Origin: Variovorax ginsengisoli
GTDB taxonomy: Bacteria; Pseudomonadota; Gammaproteobacteria; Burkholderiales; Burkholderiaceae_C
NCBI RefSeq assembly: GCF_030486595.1
Contig: NZ_JAUJZH010000014.1
Coordinates: 1-64,000, forward strand
Direction: 5' to 3'
DNA: 64,000 bases
Shown: one piece after another, positions 16,942 to 25,453 of the stretch
How positions within the stretch are numbered: the first letter of the stretch is position 1
Layout: the number at the start of each line of letters is the position of its first letter
Notes under the pieces: generated by a model
Databases searched by the model: none
Seen by the model: the letters and a program-made list of their open reading frames with translations, nothing else
What the model was told of the DNA's origin: nothing
Position numbers and translations under genes: made by a program

Positions 16942-18236
16942 CAGGCCTCGCGGCCGCGCGCCTGGACCGCGCGATGCCCGATGTCCTTGCGGTACTGGGC
17001 GCCATCGAACTGGATCCGCGCCGCCACCGCATAGGCCCGCTGCTGCGCCAGCTTGACGCTGTCGGCCAGCACCGTGACGCACAGCACGCGGCCGCCGCTG
17101 GTCGTGAGTTCGCCGCCGTCGAGCGTGGTGCCCGCATGGAACACCACGGCGTCCGGCGCCTCCGGCGGAATGCCGGTGATGCGGTCGCCCTTGCGCGGCG
17201 CCAGCGGATAGCCGTGCGCGGCCATCACCACGCCGAGGGCGACCCGGCGGTCCCACTCGAGCTCGACCTGGTCGAGCGTGCCGTCGGTGGCGTGCCAGAA
17301 GACCTCGAACAGGTCGGACTTGAGCCGCAGCATGATCGGCTGGGTCTCGGGGTCGCCCATGCGGCAGTTGAACTCGAGCGTCTTGGGATGGCCCTTGGCG
17401 TCGATCATGAGGCCGGCGTAGAGGAAGCCGGTGTAGGGAATGCCGTCCTTCTCCATGCCGCGGATGGTAGGCAGGATGATTTCGCGCATCGCACGGGCGT
17501 GCACCTCGGCCGTCACCACGGGGGCCGGCGAATAGGCGCCCATGCCGCCGGTGTTCGGGCCTTCGTCGCCGTCGAGCAGGCGCTTGTGGTCCTGGCTGGT
17601 GGCCAGCGCCGTGACGTTCTGGCCGTCGCACAGCACGATGAAGCTGGCCTCCTCGCCGGTCAGGAACTCCTCGATCACGACGCGCGCCCCGCCCTCGTTG
17701 TGCGAGACGCCGAACTTGTTGTCGAGCAGCATGAAGTCGATCGCCTCGTGCGCCTCGGCGGCCGTCATCGCGACCACCACGCCCTTGCCGGCGGCCAGGC
17801 CGTCGGCCTTGACCACGATTGGCGCACCCTTGGCGTCGACGTAGGCATGCGCCGCCGCGGCGTCGGTGAAGGCCTCGTATTCGGCGGTCGGGATCGCGTG
17901 CCGCTTCATGAAGGCCTTAGAGAAGGCCTTCGAGCTTTCGAGCTGCGCCGCGGCCTGGGTCGGGCCGAAGATGCGCAGGCCGTGGGTGCGGAACTCGTCG
18001 ACCACGCCAGCCGCCAGCGGCGCTTCGGGGCCGACCACGGTCAGGCCGATCTTTTGCTTCTGGGCCCAGGCCCGCAGGTCGGCCGGCGCCGTGATGTCGA
18101 CGCATTCGTAGCGCGTATCGGAGCGGGTGCCGCCGTTGCCCGGCGCCACGTAGACCCGGCTGACCCGGTCCGACTGCGCCAGTCGCCACGCCAGGGCGTG
18201 CTCGCGGCCGCCGCCACCAATCACCAGTACCTTCAT
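16941..18236 (-). CDS. purD: phosphoribosylamine-glycine ligase
   Basis: PurD joins glycine to phosphoribosylamine in de novo purine synthesis. The 431-residue product begins MKVLVIGGGGREHALAW. It carries the ATP-grasp elements PIVVKADGLAAGKGVVVA and EEFLTGEEASFIVLCDG, and the GGMGAYSPAP segment. It lies 26 bases after yebC and overlaps hemF by one base. Confidence 0.97.
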   Translation of the reverse strand: MKVLVIGGGGREHALAWRLAQSDRVSRVYVAPGNGGTRSDTRYECVDITAPADLRAWAQKQKIGLTVVGPEAPLAAGVVDEFRTHGLRIFGPTQAAAQLESSKAFSKAFMKRHAIPTAEYEAFTDAAAAHAYVDAKGAPIVVKADGLAAGKGVVVAMTAAEAHEAIDFMLLDNKFGVSHNEGGARVVIEEFLTGEEASFIVLCDGQNVTALATSQDHKRLLDGDEGPNTGGMGAYSPAPVVTAEVHARAMREIILPTIRGMEKDGIPYTGFLYAGLMIDAKGHPKTLEFNCRMGDPETQPIMLRLKSDLFEVFWHATDGTLDQVELEWDRRVALGVVMAAHGYPLAPRKGDRITGIPPEAPDAVVFHAGTTLDGGELTTSGGRVLCVTVLADSVKLAQQRAYAVAARIQFDGAQYRKDIGHRAVQARGREA

Positions 18237-18262
18237 TCGCGGGCTTTCGTTTCGCCAAGCCG

Positions 18263-18988
18263 TCATTCGGACAGCGCGGCGTTGTGATAGACATCCTGCA
18301 CGTCGTCCAGGTCTTCCAGGACGTCGAGCAGCTTCTGCATGCGGGCGGCTTCGTCGCCGGCGAGCTCGATGGTGTTCTCGGCCCGCATGGTGACTTCGGC
18401 CACCTCGGGCTTCAGGCCGGCGGCCTCGAGCGCGTTCTTGACGGCCTCGAAATCGCCGACCGCGGTCAGCACCTCGATCGCGCCGTCGTCGTCGGTGACG
18501 ATATCCTCGGCGCCGGCCTCGAGCGCGACTTCCATCACCTTGTCCTCGCTGGTGCCGGGCCCGAACACGAGCTGGCCGCAATGCTTGAACTGGAACGCCA
18601 CCGAGCCTTCGGTGCCCATGTTCCCGCCATGCTTGGAAAAGGCATGGCGCACCTCGGCGACGGTGCGCACGCGGTTGTCGGTCATGGTGTCGACGATGAT
18701 CGCTGCGCCGCCGATGCCGTAGCCCTCGTAGCGGATTTCCTCGTAGTTGACGCCTTCGAGGTTGCCGGTGGCCTTGTCGATGTTGCGCTTGATCGTGTCG
18801 ATCGGCAGGTTGACCGCCTTGGCTTTCTCGACCGCCAGCCTGAGCCGCGGGTTGCCGCCCAGGTCGCCGCCGCCGGTGCGCGCGGCGACCATGATTTCAC
18901 GGATGGCGCGGGTCCAGAGCTTGCCGCGCTTTTCGTCCTGACGGCCCTTCCGGTGCTGAATGTTCGCCCATTTGCTGTGTCCGGCCAT
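18263..18988 (-). CDS. yebC: YebC/PmpR-family protein
   Basis: YebC-family proteins act as transcriptional regulators, and recent work also ties some members to relief of ribosome stalling at proline-rich stretches. The 241-residue protein starts with the invariant MAGHSKWANIQHRKGRQD and shows YEGYGIGGAAIIVD and the acidic middle domain. It appears to be the first gene of the long minus-strand operon ending at rng, with its promoter in the 166-base gap shared with the divergent pigment cluster. Confidence 0.96.
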   Translation of the reverse strand: MAGHSKWANIQHRKGRQDEKRGKLWTRAIREIMVAARTGGGDLGGNPRLRLAVEKAKAVNLPIDTIKRNIDKATGNLEGVNYEEIRYEGYGIGGAAIIVDTMTDNRVRTVAEVRHAFSKHGGNMGTEGSVAFQFKHCGQLVFGPGTSEDKVMEVALEAGAEDIVTDDDGAIEVLTAVGDFEAVKNALEAAGLKPEVAEVTMRAENTIELAGDEAARMQKLLDVLEDLDDVQDVYHNAALSE

Positions 18989-19154
18989 GGCTCTATCTCT
19001 CGCAATCTTGTGTTTTCAAACCAGGCAGCGAGTTTACTGTCCGGCGGACGCAACTGCCGGGGCCGTCCGACAGGAGCGCCAGTGCCTTTTGGGGATAATC
19101 CGAGCCTGATGCGCGTCTGCGCGACCCTCTTTTCCAGTCTTCCAGCCCACGCGC

Positions 19155-20513
19155 ATGAACAATCCCCCGCCGACCGCCGATCCCGGCTCGCCCGAACCCG
19201 CGCAGTGCGATGTGCTCGTCATCGGCGGCGGCCCGGCCGGCGCCACGGCCGCCGCCCTGCTGGCCCGCCAGGGCCGCAACGTCGTGATGCTCGAGAAGGC
19301 ACACCATCCGCGTTTCCACATCGGTGAATCGCTGCTGCCGGCCAACGTGGCGCTGTTCGACAAGCTCGGCCTGCGCGACGAACTTGAGCGCATCGGCATG
19401 CCCAAATGGGGCGTCGAGTTCGTCTCGCCGGACCACGACCACATCACCCGGCTCGAGTTTTCCGAGGCCTGGGACAAGACCATGCCTTATGCCTGGCAGG
19501 TGCGGCGCTCCGAGATGGACGAGATCCTGTTCCGTCATGCCGCCGCCCAGGGCGCCCAGGCCGTCGAGGGCTGCCGGGTGCGCGAGGTCGTTTTCGACGC
19601 CGACGGCGCCGACGTGCTGGCGGCGCTGGACGACGGCGCGCAGCGCCGGTGGCGCGCACGCTTCGTCATCGATGCCTCGGGCCGCGACACCTTCCTGTCG
19701 AACAAGCTCAAGGCCAAGCAGAAGAACCCGAAGCACAACAGCTCGGCGCTGTTCGGCCACTTCACCAACGCCGAGCGGGCGCCGGGCAGGCTCGAAGGCA
19801 ACATCACGATCTTCTGGTTCCAGCACGGCTGGTTCTGGTACATCCCGCTGGCCGACGGCAGCACCAGCGTGGGCGCGGTCTGCTGGCCCTACTACCTGAA
19901 GTCGCGCAAGAAGCCGCTGAAGGATTTCTTCGCCGACACGATCGCGATGTGCGAGCCGCTGGTGCAGCGCCTGAAAGACGCCGCGCTGGTCGACGACGCG
20001 GTCTACGCCACCGGCAACTACTCCTACACCAGCACCCATTGCAGCGGCGAGCGCTACCTGATGCTGGGCGATGCCTATGCCTTCATCGATCCGGTGTTCT
20101 CTTCCGGCGTCTATCTGGCGATGCACAGTGCCTTCGTCGGCGCCGAGGTGGTCGCCACGGCGCTCGACCAGCCCACCCGAGCCGCGACCGAACGGCGACG
20201 CTTCGAGGAGGAGATGCGCAAGGGCCCGCGGGAGTTCTCGTGGTTCATCTTCCGCGTCACGAACCCGACCATGCGCGAGTTCTTCATGTATCCATCGAAC
20301 CCCCTGCGCGTCAAGGAGGCGCTGATGTCGCTGCTGGCCGGCGACATCTACGGCAAGACGCCCATCTGGCGCTCGCTGCGCGTCCTCAAGACGATCTACT
20401 TCGCGGTCTGCACCGCGCATCCGCGCCGGACCTGGAACGCCTGGCAGCGCCGCCGGCGCAACATCCGCGATCTCGGGCCGCTCGCCGGCGAAAACATCGT
20501 CGAGGCCCAGTGA
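19155..20513 (+). CDS. FAD-dependent halogenase-like oxidoreductase (aryl polyene/xanthomonadin type)
   Basis: The 452-residue flavoprotein has an N-terminal FAD-binding Rossmann motif VIGGGPAGATAA (about residues 23-34), GESLLPANV, and the WxWxIP motif of flavin-dependent halogenases (residues 226-231). LGDAYAFIDPVFSSG, the second FAD contact, follows. Related proteins occur in aryl polyene and xanthomonadin clusters, where the pigment head group may be halogenated. The next gene starts inside its stop codon (GTGA). Actual halogenation activity is inferred from the motif. Confidence 0.8.
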   Translation: MNNPPPTADPGSPEPAQCDVLVIGGGPAGATAAALLARQGRNVVMLEKAHHPRFHIGESLLPANVALFDKLGLRDELERIGMPKWGVEFVSPDHDHITRLEFSEAWDKTMPYAWQVRRSEMDEILFRHAAAQGAQAVEGCRVREVVFDADGADVLAALDDGAQRRWRARFVIDASGRDTFLSNKLKAKQKNPKHNSSALFGHFTNAERAPGRLEGNITIFWFQHGWFWYIPLADGSTSVGAVCWPYYLKSRKKPLKDFFADTIAMCEPLVQRLKDAALVDDAVYATGNYSYTSTHCSGERYLMLGDAYAFIDPVFSSGVYLAMHSAFVGAEVVATALDQPTRAATERRRFEEEMRKGPREFSWFIFRVTNPTMREFFMYPSNPLRVKEALMSLLAGDIYGKTPIWRSLRVLKTIYFAVCTAHPRRTWNAWQRRRRNIRDLGPLAGENIVEAQ

Positions 20514-21541
20514 CCGCACGACTCCCCCTGACCACCCCGCCCCTGCGCGTGCAGCGCCTGAGCCTGGCGCAGGGCCTGGCCCTCGCCGCCGACAGCCCGG
20601 CACTGTTCGGCGCATTGGGCTACGGCACGCCCGACGGGCTCGCCTGGATGCCGACCGTGAACGCCCGCGTGCTGACCGGCGGCCCCCCGATGGCCGATGT
20701 CTGGCATGCCAGCGAACACATCGAGTCCGGCACCACCGGCGTCGTGCGCTGGCGCTGCGACGGCCACTGGATGCTGGGCGCCATCGACCTCGACGAGAAC
20801 GTCGAGCAGAGCGGCGTCGCCGCCCTGGCCGAGCGCGCCTATCGCGATCTCTTCACCGCGCTGGAAGCCACCGGCTGCGCCCACCTGCTGCGGATCTGGA
20901 ACTACCTGCCGCAGATCAACGGCGACGGCGGCGGAATGGAGCGCTACCGGCAGTTCAATGCCGGCCGGCAGCAGGCCTTCGTCGACGCTGGCCAGGCGGC
21001 CTTCGACGGTGCCCCTGCGGCCTGTGCGCTGGGCATCCACCAAGGCGCGCTGAGCATCCGCTTCCTGGCCGGCCGCACGGCCCCGCTGGCGGTCGAGAAT
21101 CCACGCCAGGTCTCCGCCTATCGCTATCCGCCGGCCTACGGGCCGCGCGCACCGACCTTTTCGCGCGCGGCGCTGGCCGAGATCGGCGGCGGCGACGTCG
21201 CGCTCTTCATCTCGGGCACGGCCAGCATCGTCGGCCACGAGACCGTGCACGTGGGCCAGCTGCTGCCGCAGGTCGAGGAGACGCTGCGCAACCTCGCCGC
21301 CGTGATCGCGGCCGCCAACGCGCGCACCAGCGCCGTCTTCGATCTTTCGGCACTCGACTGCGTGGTCTACGTGCGCCATGCCGCCGATGCGCCCCTGGTG
21401 CGTCAGGCGCTCGAAGCCGCGCTGGGCCCGGCGGCGCACACGGTGAGCCACGCGGTCTACCTCGAAGCCGACATCTGCCGCCAGGACCTGCTGGTGGAGA
21501 TCGAGGCCCATGCGGTGGCACGCGGGGCGCTGCACCCCTGA
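20510..21541 (+). CDS. chorismatase (XanB2/FkbO/Hyg5 family)
   Basis: The 343-residue protein resembles the bifunctional chorismatase XanB2, which converts chorismate to 3- and 4-hydroxybenzoate, the starter for xanthomonadin. Family landmarks are RIWNYLPQIN, MERYRQFNAGRQQAF, SAYRYPPAYGPRAPTFSRA and ISGTASIVGHETVH. The GTG start overlaps the preceding stop, so it is translationally coupled to the halogenase-like gene. In this cluster it would supply the aryl head group. Subfamily assignment (hydroxybenzoate product versus dihydrodiol product) is inferred from context. Confidence 0.78.
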   Translation: MTARLPLTTPPLRVQRLSLAQGLALAADSPALFGALGYGTPDGLAWMPTVNARVLTGGPPMADVWHASEHIESGTTGVVRWRCDGHWMLGAIDLDENVEQSGVAALAERAYRDLFTALEATGCAHLLRIWNYLPQINGDGGGMERYRQFNAGRQQAFVDAGQAAFDGAPAACALGIHQGALSIRFLAGRTAPLAVENPRQVSAYRYPPAYGPRAPTFSRAALAEIGGGDVALFISGTASIVGHETVHVGQLLPQVEETLRNLAAVIAAANARTSAVFDLSALDCVVYVRHAADAPLVRQALEAALGPAAHTVSHAVYLEADICRQDLLVEIEAHAVARGALHP

Positions 21542-21557
21542 TGGGTCGAGGCCATCG

Positions 21558-22355
21558 ATGAACCGGCTGCTTCGTCTGGGACTGTCGATCCCGTTCGCGC
21601 TGCCGCTGTATGCGCTGCTGGTGCTGCTCGGCGCCATCTCGCTGCCATGGAACATCGCCGCGATGCTGCTCTATCCGGTGCTGCCGGTGGCCACCGGGCG
21701 CGCGCTCGGCCGCCGCGCCATCGCCTTCGCCTACCGCTTCTTCTGGGCCGCCGCGTCGCTCAGCGGCATGATGCGCATCGACGCCGATTGCCTCGACGCC
21801 CTGCGCGACGAACGCGGGCTCATCCTGGTGGCCAACCATCCGACCATGCTCGACGCGCTGCTGCTGGTTGCCCGCCTGCCGCGCAGCGCCTGCATCATGA
21901 AGGCCGACCTGATGCGCAACATCTTCCTGGGCGCGGGCGCCCGGCTGGCGCGCTACATCCGCAACGACTCGGCGCGCACGATGGTGCGGCTGGCGGTCGA
22001 CGACCTGCGCAACGGCGGCCAGCTGGTGATCTTCCCCGAAGGCACGCGCACCGTCACGCCCCCGCTCAACAGCTTCAGGCCGGGTGTCACGCTGATCGCC
22101 AAGCTCGCGCAGGCGCCGATCCAGACCGTCTTCATCGACACCGACTCGCCTTACCTGGGCAAGGGCTGGCCCTTGTGGCGGGTGCCGCCGCTGCCGATCG
22201 TGTTCCGCCTGAGCCTGGGCCAGCGTTTCGCGCCCTCGCAGGACAGCAACGCGCTGCTGCAGCAGATCGAACTCTATTACCGCCAATCCATGGAACAGCG
22301 CGCCCCCGACGCGCAGCCCGCATGCCAGACGTCTCGCGCACCCACCTTGTCCTGA
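21558..22355 (+). CDS. 1-acyl-glycerol-3-phosphate acyltransferase-like protein
   Basis: The 265-residue PlsC-like protein has an N-terminal membrane segment (about residues 8-45). The acyltransferase motif NHPTMLD (H-x4-D) is near residue 94 and FPEGTRT near residue 160. Within aryl polyene clusters such enzymes are thought to attach the polyene acyl chain to a glycerolipid-like anchor. The start was placed at the ATG before the hydrophobic segment, 16 bases after the chorismatase stop. Its end overlaps the next gene by 34 bases. Confidence 0.8.
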   Translation: MNRLLRLGLSIPFALPLYALLVLLGAISLPWNIAAMLLYPVLPVATGRALGRRAIAFAYRFFWAAASLSGMMRIDADCLDALRDERGLILVANHPTMLDALLLVARLPRSACIMKADLMRNIFLGAGARLARYIRNDSARTMVRLAVDDLRNGGQLVIFPEGTRTVTPPLNSFRPGVTLIAKLAQAPIQTVFIDTDSPYLGKGWPLWRVPPLPIVFRLSLGQRFAPSQDSNALLQQIELYYRQSMEQRAPDAQPACQTSRAPTLS

Positions 22356-23098
22356 TCCCGAGCTACAACACAGGAGAACGCCTGTTCTCGACGGTCAAGG
22401 CGGCACGTGCGCAATGGAACCCGGTGTGGGTGGTGGTCGACGGCAGCACCGACGGCACCGGCGAGCGGCTGCAGCGCATGGCCGCCGAAGACCCGGGGCT
22501 GCGCGTGCGGGTGCTGCCGCACAACCAGGGCAAGGGTGCCGCCGTCTTGCATGGCTTGCGCGAGGCGCAGCAGGCCGGCTACACCCACGCACTGACCATG
22601 GACTCCGACGGCCAGCATCCGGCCGACCTGATACCGACGTTCATGCAGGCCTCGCAGGCGCGGCCCGAGACGATGGTGCTCGGCCGTCCGGTCTTCGATG
22701 CCAGCGCCCCGCTGCTGCGGGTGCGCGGGCGCCGGGTCTCGAACGGCTGGACGCAGTTGGAGACGCTGTTTGCGGGCGTGGGCGATTCGCTCTACGGCTT
22801 TCGGGTGTACCCGGTGGCGGACCTGATCGCGGTCATGGCGCGGCAGCCGTGGATGCGCCGCTTCGACTTCGACACCGAAGCGGTGGTCCGGCTGGCCTGG
22901 CGCGGCGTCAAGCCGGTCAACATCGATGCGCCGGTGAAGTACCTCACGGCGGAAGAAGGCGGCGTGTCGCACTTCCGCTATGGGCGGGACAACCTGCTGC
23001 TGACCTGGATGCATACGCGGCTGATGGTGGAGTTCGTGCTGCGGCTGCCGGGGTTGGTGATTCGCAAGCTGCGGGGGGTGGCGCCGTTTCAGGCGTGA
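22322..23098 (+). CDS. family 2 glycosyltransferase
   Basis: The 258-residue protein shows the GT-A fold landmarks LIPSYNTGERL, VVDGSTDGTGE and the metal-binding DxD-type MDSDGQHP near residue 95. YGFRVYPV and a C-terminal hydrophobic stretch follow. Glycosyltransferases of this type occur in aryl polyene clusters, where the head group or lipid anchor may be glycosylated. It is the last gene of the plus-strand arm and converges on the minus-strand arm across the repeat-rich gap. Confidence 0.82.
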   Translation: MPDVSRTHLVLIPSYNTGERLFSTVKAARAQWNPVWVVVDGSTDGTGERLQRMAAEDPGLRVRVLPHNQGKGAAVLHGLREAQQAGYTHALTMDSDGQHPADLIPTFMQASQARPETMVLGRPVFDASAPLLRVRGRRVSNGWTQLETLFAGVGDSLYGFRVYPVADLIAVMARQPWMRRFDFDTEAVVRLAWRGVKPVNIDAPVKYLTAEEGGVSHFRYGRDNLLLTWMHTRLMVEFVLRLPGLVIRKLRGVAPFQA

Positions 23099-23514
23099 AC
23101 TTGCTGGCGGGGCGGCGGGGGCGGCGGCGGCAGGCGGTATGCCCCCGGGCCGGCCGACGTCACCGGCCGCTTCGCGGCTGCCCTGCGCTGCTCGGCGGTG
23201 CCTCAACGGCCGGCCCGGGGGCATACCGCCCGCCACCGCTGACACGTTGGGGTTGCATCGGCGTTGGAGACGACACGGATCTTTGATCACCCCCGGAGCC
23301 CGGCATGCGGTGCGGGACGGGCGATCCCCTCTGCGCCGCTGAGGAGCGGAGCTTCAGGCGGATAAGGGCCGCGCGTGTTTGAGCGAAGCGAGTTTCGCGT
23401 GGACCCCGCCTGGAGCGAGCACCGCAAGGGAGCCCGAAGGGCCGGCGCAGTGGGGTCGCTCGGCCCGCACCGCTTGCCGGGCGCCCGTCCCAATGGGCCA
23501 ACCCGGACCCGAAA
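23099..23514. repeat. repeat-rich intergenic region with two long inverted repeats
   Basis: No gene is seen. A perfect 24-base inverted repeat lies at 23133-23156 and 23207-23230 with a 50-base loop (arm begins GGCGGTATGCCCCC). A second inverted repeat with one mismatch in 19 pairs 23298-23316 with 23464-23482 (arm GCCCGGCATGCGGTGCGGG), with an overlapping 10-base pair 23314-23323/23482-23491. The hairpins may end transcription of the converging arms, but their size and nesting look more like repetitive palindromic elements. Confidence 0.75.
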
Positions 23515-24246
23515 CTAAATCATCCCACCGTTGATCGAGATCACCTGCCCCGTGATGTAGGCCGCCTCATCACTCGCCAGGAACCCGGCCAGTGATGCGA
23601 CCTCGTCCGGCGTCCCGGCCCGCTTCGCAGGCACCATCTGGTTGATCATCGCCGCGTCGAACACGCCATCCGCCATCGGCGAAGCGATGATCCCCGGCGC
23701 GATCGCATTCACAGTCACGCCACGCGCCGCCACTTCGAGCGACAAGGCCTTGGTCGCACTGTTGAGCGCGCCCTTGGCCGCCGCATAGTTGACCTGCCCG
23801 CGATTGCCGGTCAGCGAGGCCACGGAAGAGATATTGAGGATGCGCCCCCAGCGCGTGCGCAGCATCGGCAGCAGCAGCGGCTGCGTGACGCGGAAGAAGC
23901 CGTTCAGCGAGACGTCGATCACCTTGTGCCACTGCTCGGGCCGCATGCCCGGCAACACGGCGTCGTCGTGGACGCCGGCATTGTTGACGATGACCTGCAC
24001 CGGCCCGCCCTCGAGCAGGCGCTCGCAGGCCGCCTGCGCGGCGTCGTCGCTGCGCAGGTCGAAGACCACGCATTCGGCCTTGCCGCCGGCGGCAGTGATC
24101 GTGGCGGCCAGTTGCGCCACCGACTCCGGCCGCGAGTTGGCGTGCAGCAGCACGGTGGCGCCGTCGCGCGCCAGTCGCTGCGCAATGGCCGCGCCCAGGG
24201 CGCCGCTGGCGCCGGTGATCAGGGCGCGTTTTCCGATGAGACTCAT
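23515..24246 (-). CDS. 3-ketoacyl-ACP reductase (FabG-like, ApeQ-type)
   Basis: This short-chain dehydrogenase would reduce the 3-keto group during polyene chain building with NADPH. Its 243 residues contain the cofactor motif TGASGALG near residue 11, NNAG near 88, the catalytic Ser in ISSVAS and the Y-x3-K motif in NYAAAKGA. Its ATG overlaps the stop of the dehydratase gene (ATGA). In characterised aryl polyene clusters the matching pair is ApeP-ApeQ, and a ketosynthase often follows; here the repeat region follows instead. Confidence 0.88.
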   Translation of the reverse strand: MSLIGKRALITGASGALGAAIAQRLARDGATVLLHANSRPESVAQLAATITAAGGKAECVVFDLRSDDAAQAACERLLEGGPVQVIVNNAGVHDDAVLPGMRPEQWHKVIDVSLNGFFRVTQPLLLPMLRTRWGRILNISSVASLTGNRGQVNYAAAKGALNSATKALSLEVAARGVTVNAIAPGIIASPMADGVFDAAMINQMVPAKRAGTPDEVASLAGFLASDEAAYITGQVISINGGMI

Positions 24247-24710
24247 GCGTTGTTTTCCATGGCAAGCGGGGTGTTCAGGACGACGACCGCCCGGCCCTCG
24301 GCCAGCGGCCGGCCGGTGGCGTCAGTGACTGCGAATTGATAGAGGACCTGGCTCTGATCGCCGGTGAGCCGCTGCGCATGCACCTGCAGTTCGCCCGCGA
24401 TGTCATCGATGCGGGCCACGCTCAGGCGCACATTGCGCGCACTCGCCAGGAACCCGGCCGAGGGCTCGCTGCCCTCCGCCGCGAGCAGGCCGCCGTGCAG
24501 CGCCATGGCCTGCGCCGCATACTCGATCAGGTTCGGCGACAGCAGGCCGGAGGCGGTGCGCAGCGGGTTGTCCGGATGCGCATGCGAGGCGGTCGTGCAG
24601 TGGATGGATTCGGCATCCCATGCGGCGAGACGGTCGAGCAGGCACATGCTGCCGCTGTGCGGAATGCGCCGCGCAATGCCGGCGCGGTCGAGGGTCTGGG
24701 GTGCGGTCAT
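24243..24710 (-). CDS. hotdog-fold 3-hydroxyacyl-ACP dehydratase (ApeP-type)
   Basis: The 155-residue protein matches the small dehydratases of aryl polyene clusters: IPHSGSMCLLDRL near residue 16, HPDNPLR near 45, and SPNLIEYAAQAMALHGGLL near 58. Dehydration after ketoreduction creates the conjugated double bonds. The ATG overlaps the methyltransferase stop and its own stop overlaps fabG, linking three genes translationally. The call is by motif and position. Confidence 0.75.
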   Translation of the reverse strand: MTAPQTLDRAGIARRIPHSGSMCLLDRLAAWDAESIHCTTASHAHPDNPLRTASGLLSPNLIEYAAQAMALHGGLLAAEGSEPSAGFLASARNVRLSVARIDDIAGELQVHAQRLTGDQSQVLYQFAVTDATGRPLAEGRAVVVLNTPLAMENNA

Positions 24711-25453
24711 TCGGCTTCCTTGATATCGGCCACCAGCAGCACGTTGGCAAAGGGCGTGCCTGCGCTCATCGGGATGCTGTGGACCTTGAATCCGAGCCGC
24801 TCCAGCAGCAGCATCCAGTCGTCGAGCGGCCGGCCCCAGGTCGGCGACGCGCGGTGGCCACGGATCCGGGTCACGGTGCGGTCGACCCACTGGCTGATCG
24901 CAAAGCCGCGCCGGCTGGCGGCATCACCGACCCGCAGCAGGAGACGTCCGCCGGGCTGCAGGGCGTCGCGCACGCGGCGCAGCACGCCCTCCTGGGCGTC
25001 GAGGTCGACGTAGTGCAGCACGTCGAGGATCACGACCAGGTCGCTGGGCGGCAAGGCGGCCCGGCACATGTCGGCGCAGACGAACTCCGGCGCCGGCTGC
25101 AGGTGTCCGATCGACGCCTGTGCGCGCGCCACGTCTTTCGGCATCAGCTCGATGCCGGTGTAGCAGATCGCGGCCGGCGCTGCGCTCCAGGTGGCGGGCC
25201 ACGCACCCGGGCGCGACTGCAGCGTGCCGAGCGCCGACAGCAGGCTCGCGAACAGTCCTTGCCCGCAGCCGATGTCGACCACCCGGCGGCGGTGCGCGCC
25301 GATCAGGCCGCGCTCGACCAGGCCACGGAAGACCGGGTCGCGGCCCAGCTTGCCGCGCGCGAAATGCCAGGCGAACTTGCCCGCCTTGCGGTACGGCGCG
25401 CTCGCGTGCTCGTGGATCTGACGCCAGGCGGCGTCGGTGGAAACCGGGTTCAT
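24707..25453 (-). CDS. class I SAM-dependent methyltransferase
   Basis: The 248-residue protein contains motif I VDIGCGQGLF near residue 59, YTGIELMPKDV as motif II, and VVILDVLHYVD as motif IV. Methyltransferases in aryl polyene clusters O-methylate or C-methylate the aryl head group, which is the likely role here. It overlaps the deacetylase upstream and the dehydratase downstream by ATGA. Confidence 0.8.
   Translation of the reverse strand: MNPVSTDAAWRQIHEHASAPYRKAGKFAWHFARGKLGRDPVFRGLVERGLIGAHRRRVVDIGCGQGLFASLLSALGTLQSRPGAWPATWSAAPAAICYTGIELMPKDVARAQASIGHLQPAPEFVCADMCRAALPPSDLVVILDVLHYVDLDAQEGVLRRVRDALQPGGRLLLRVGDAASRRGFAISQWVDRTVTRIRGHRASPTWGRPLDDWMLLLERLGFKVHSIPMSAGTPFANVLLVADIKEAE

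Noticed and set aside
23099..23514. Small open frames in the repeat-rich gap as genes
   Set aside because: Their translations are Arg/Pro/Gly-rich and span the inverted repeats; none has a ribosome-binding site or domain.
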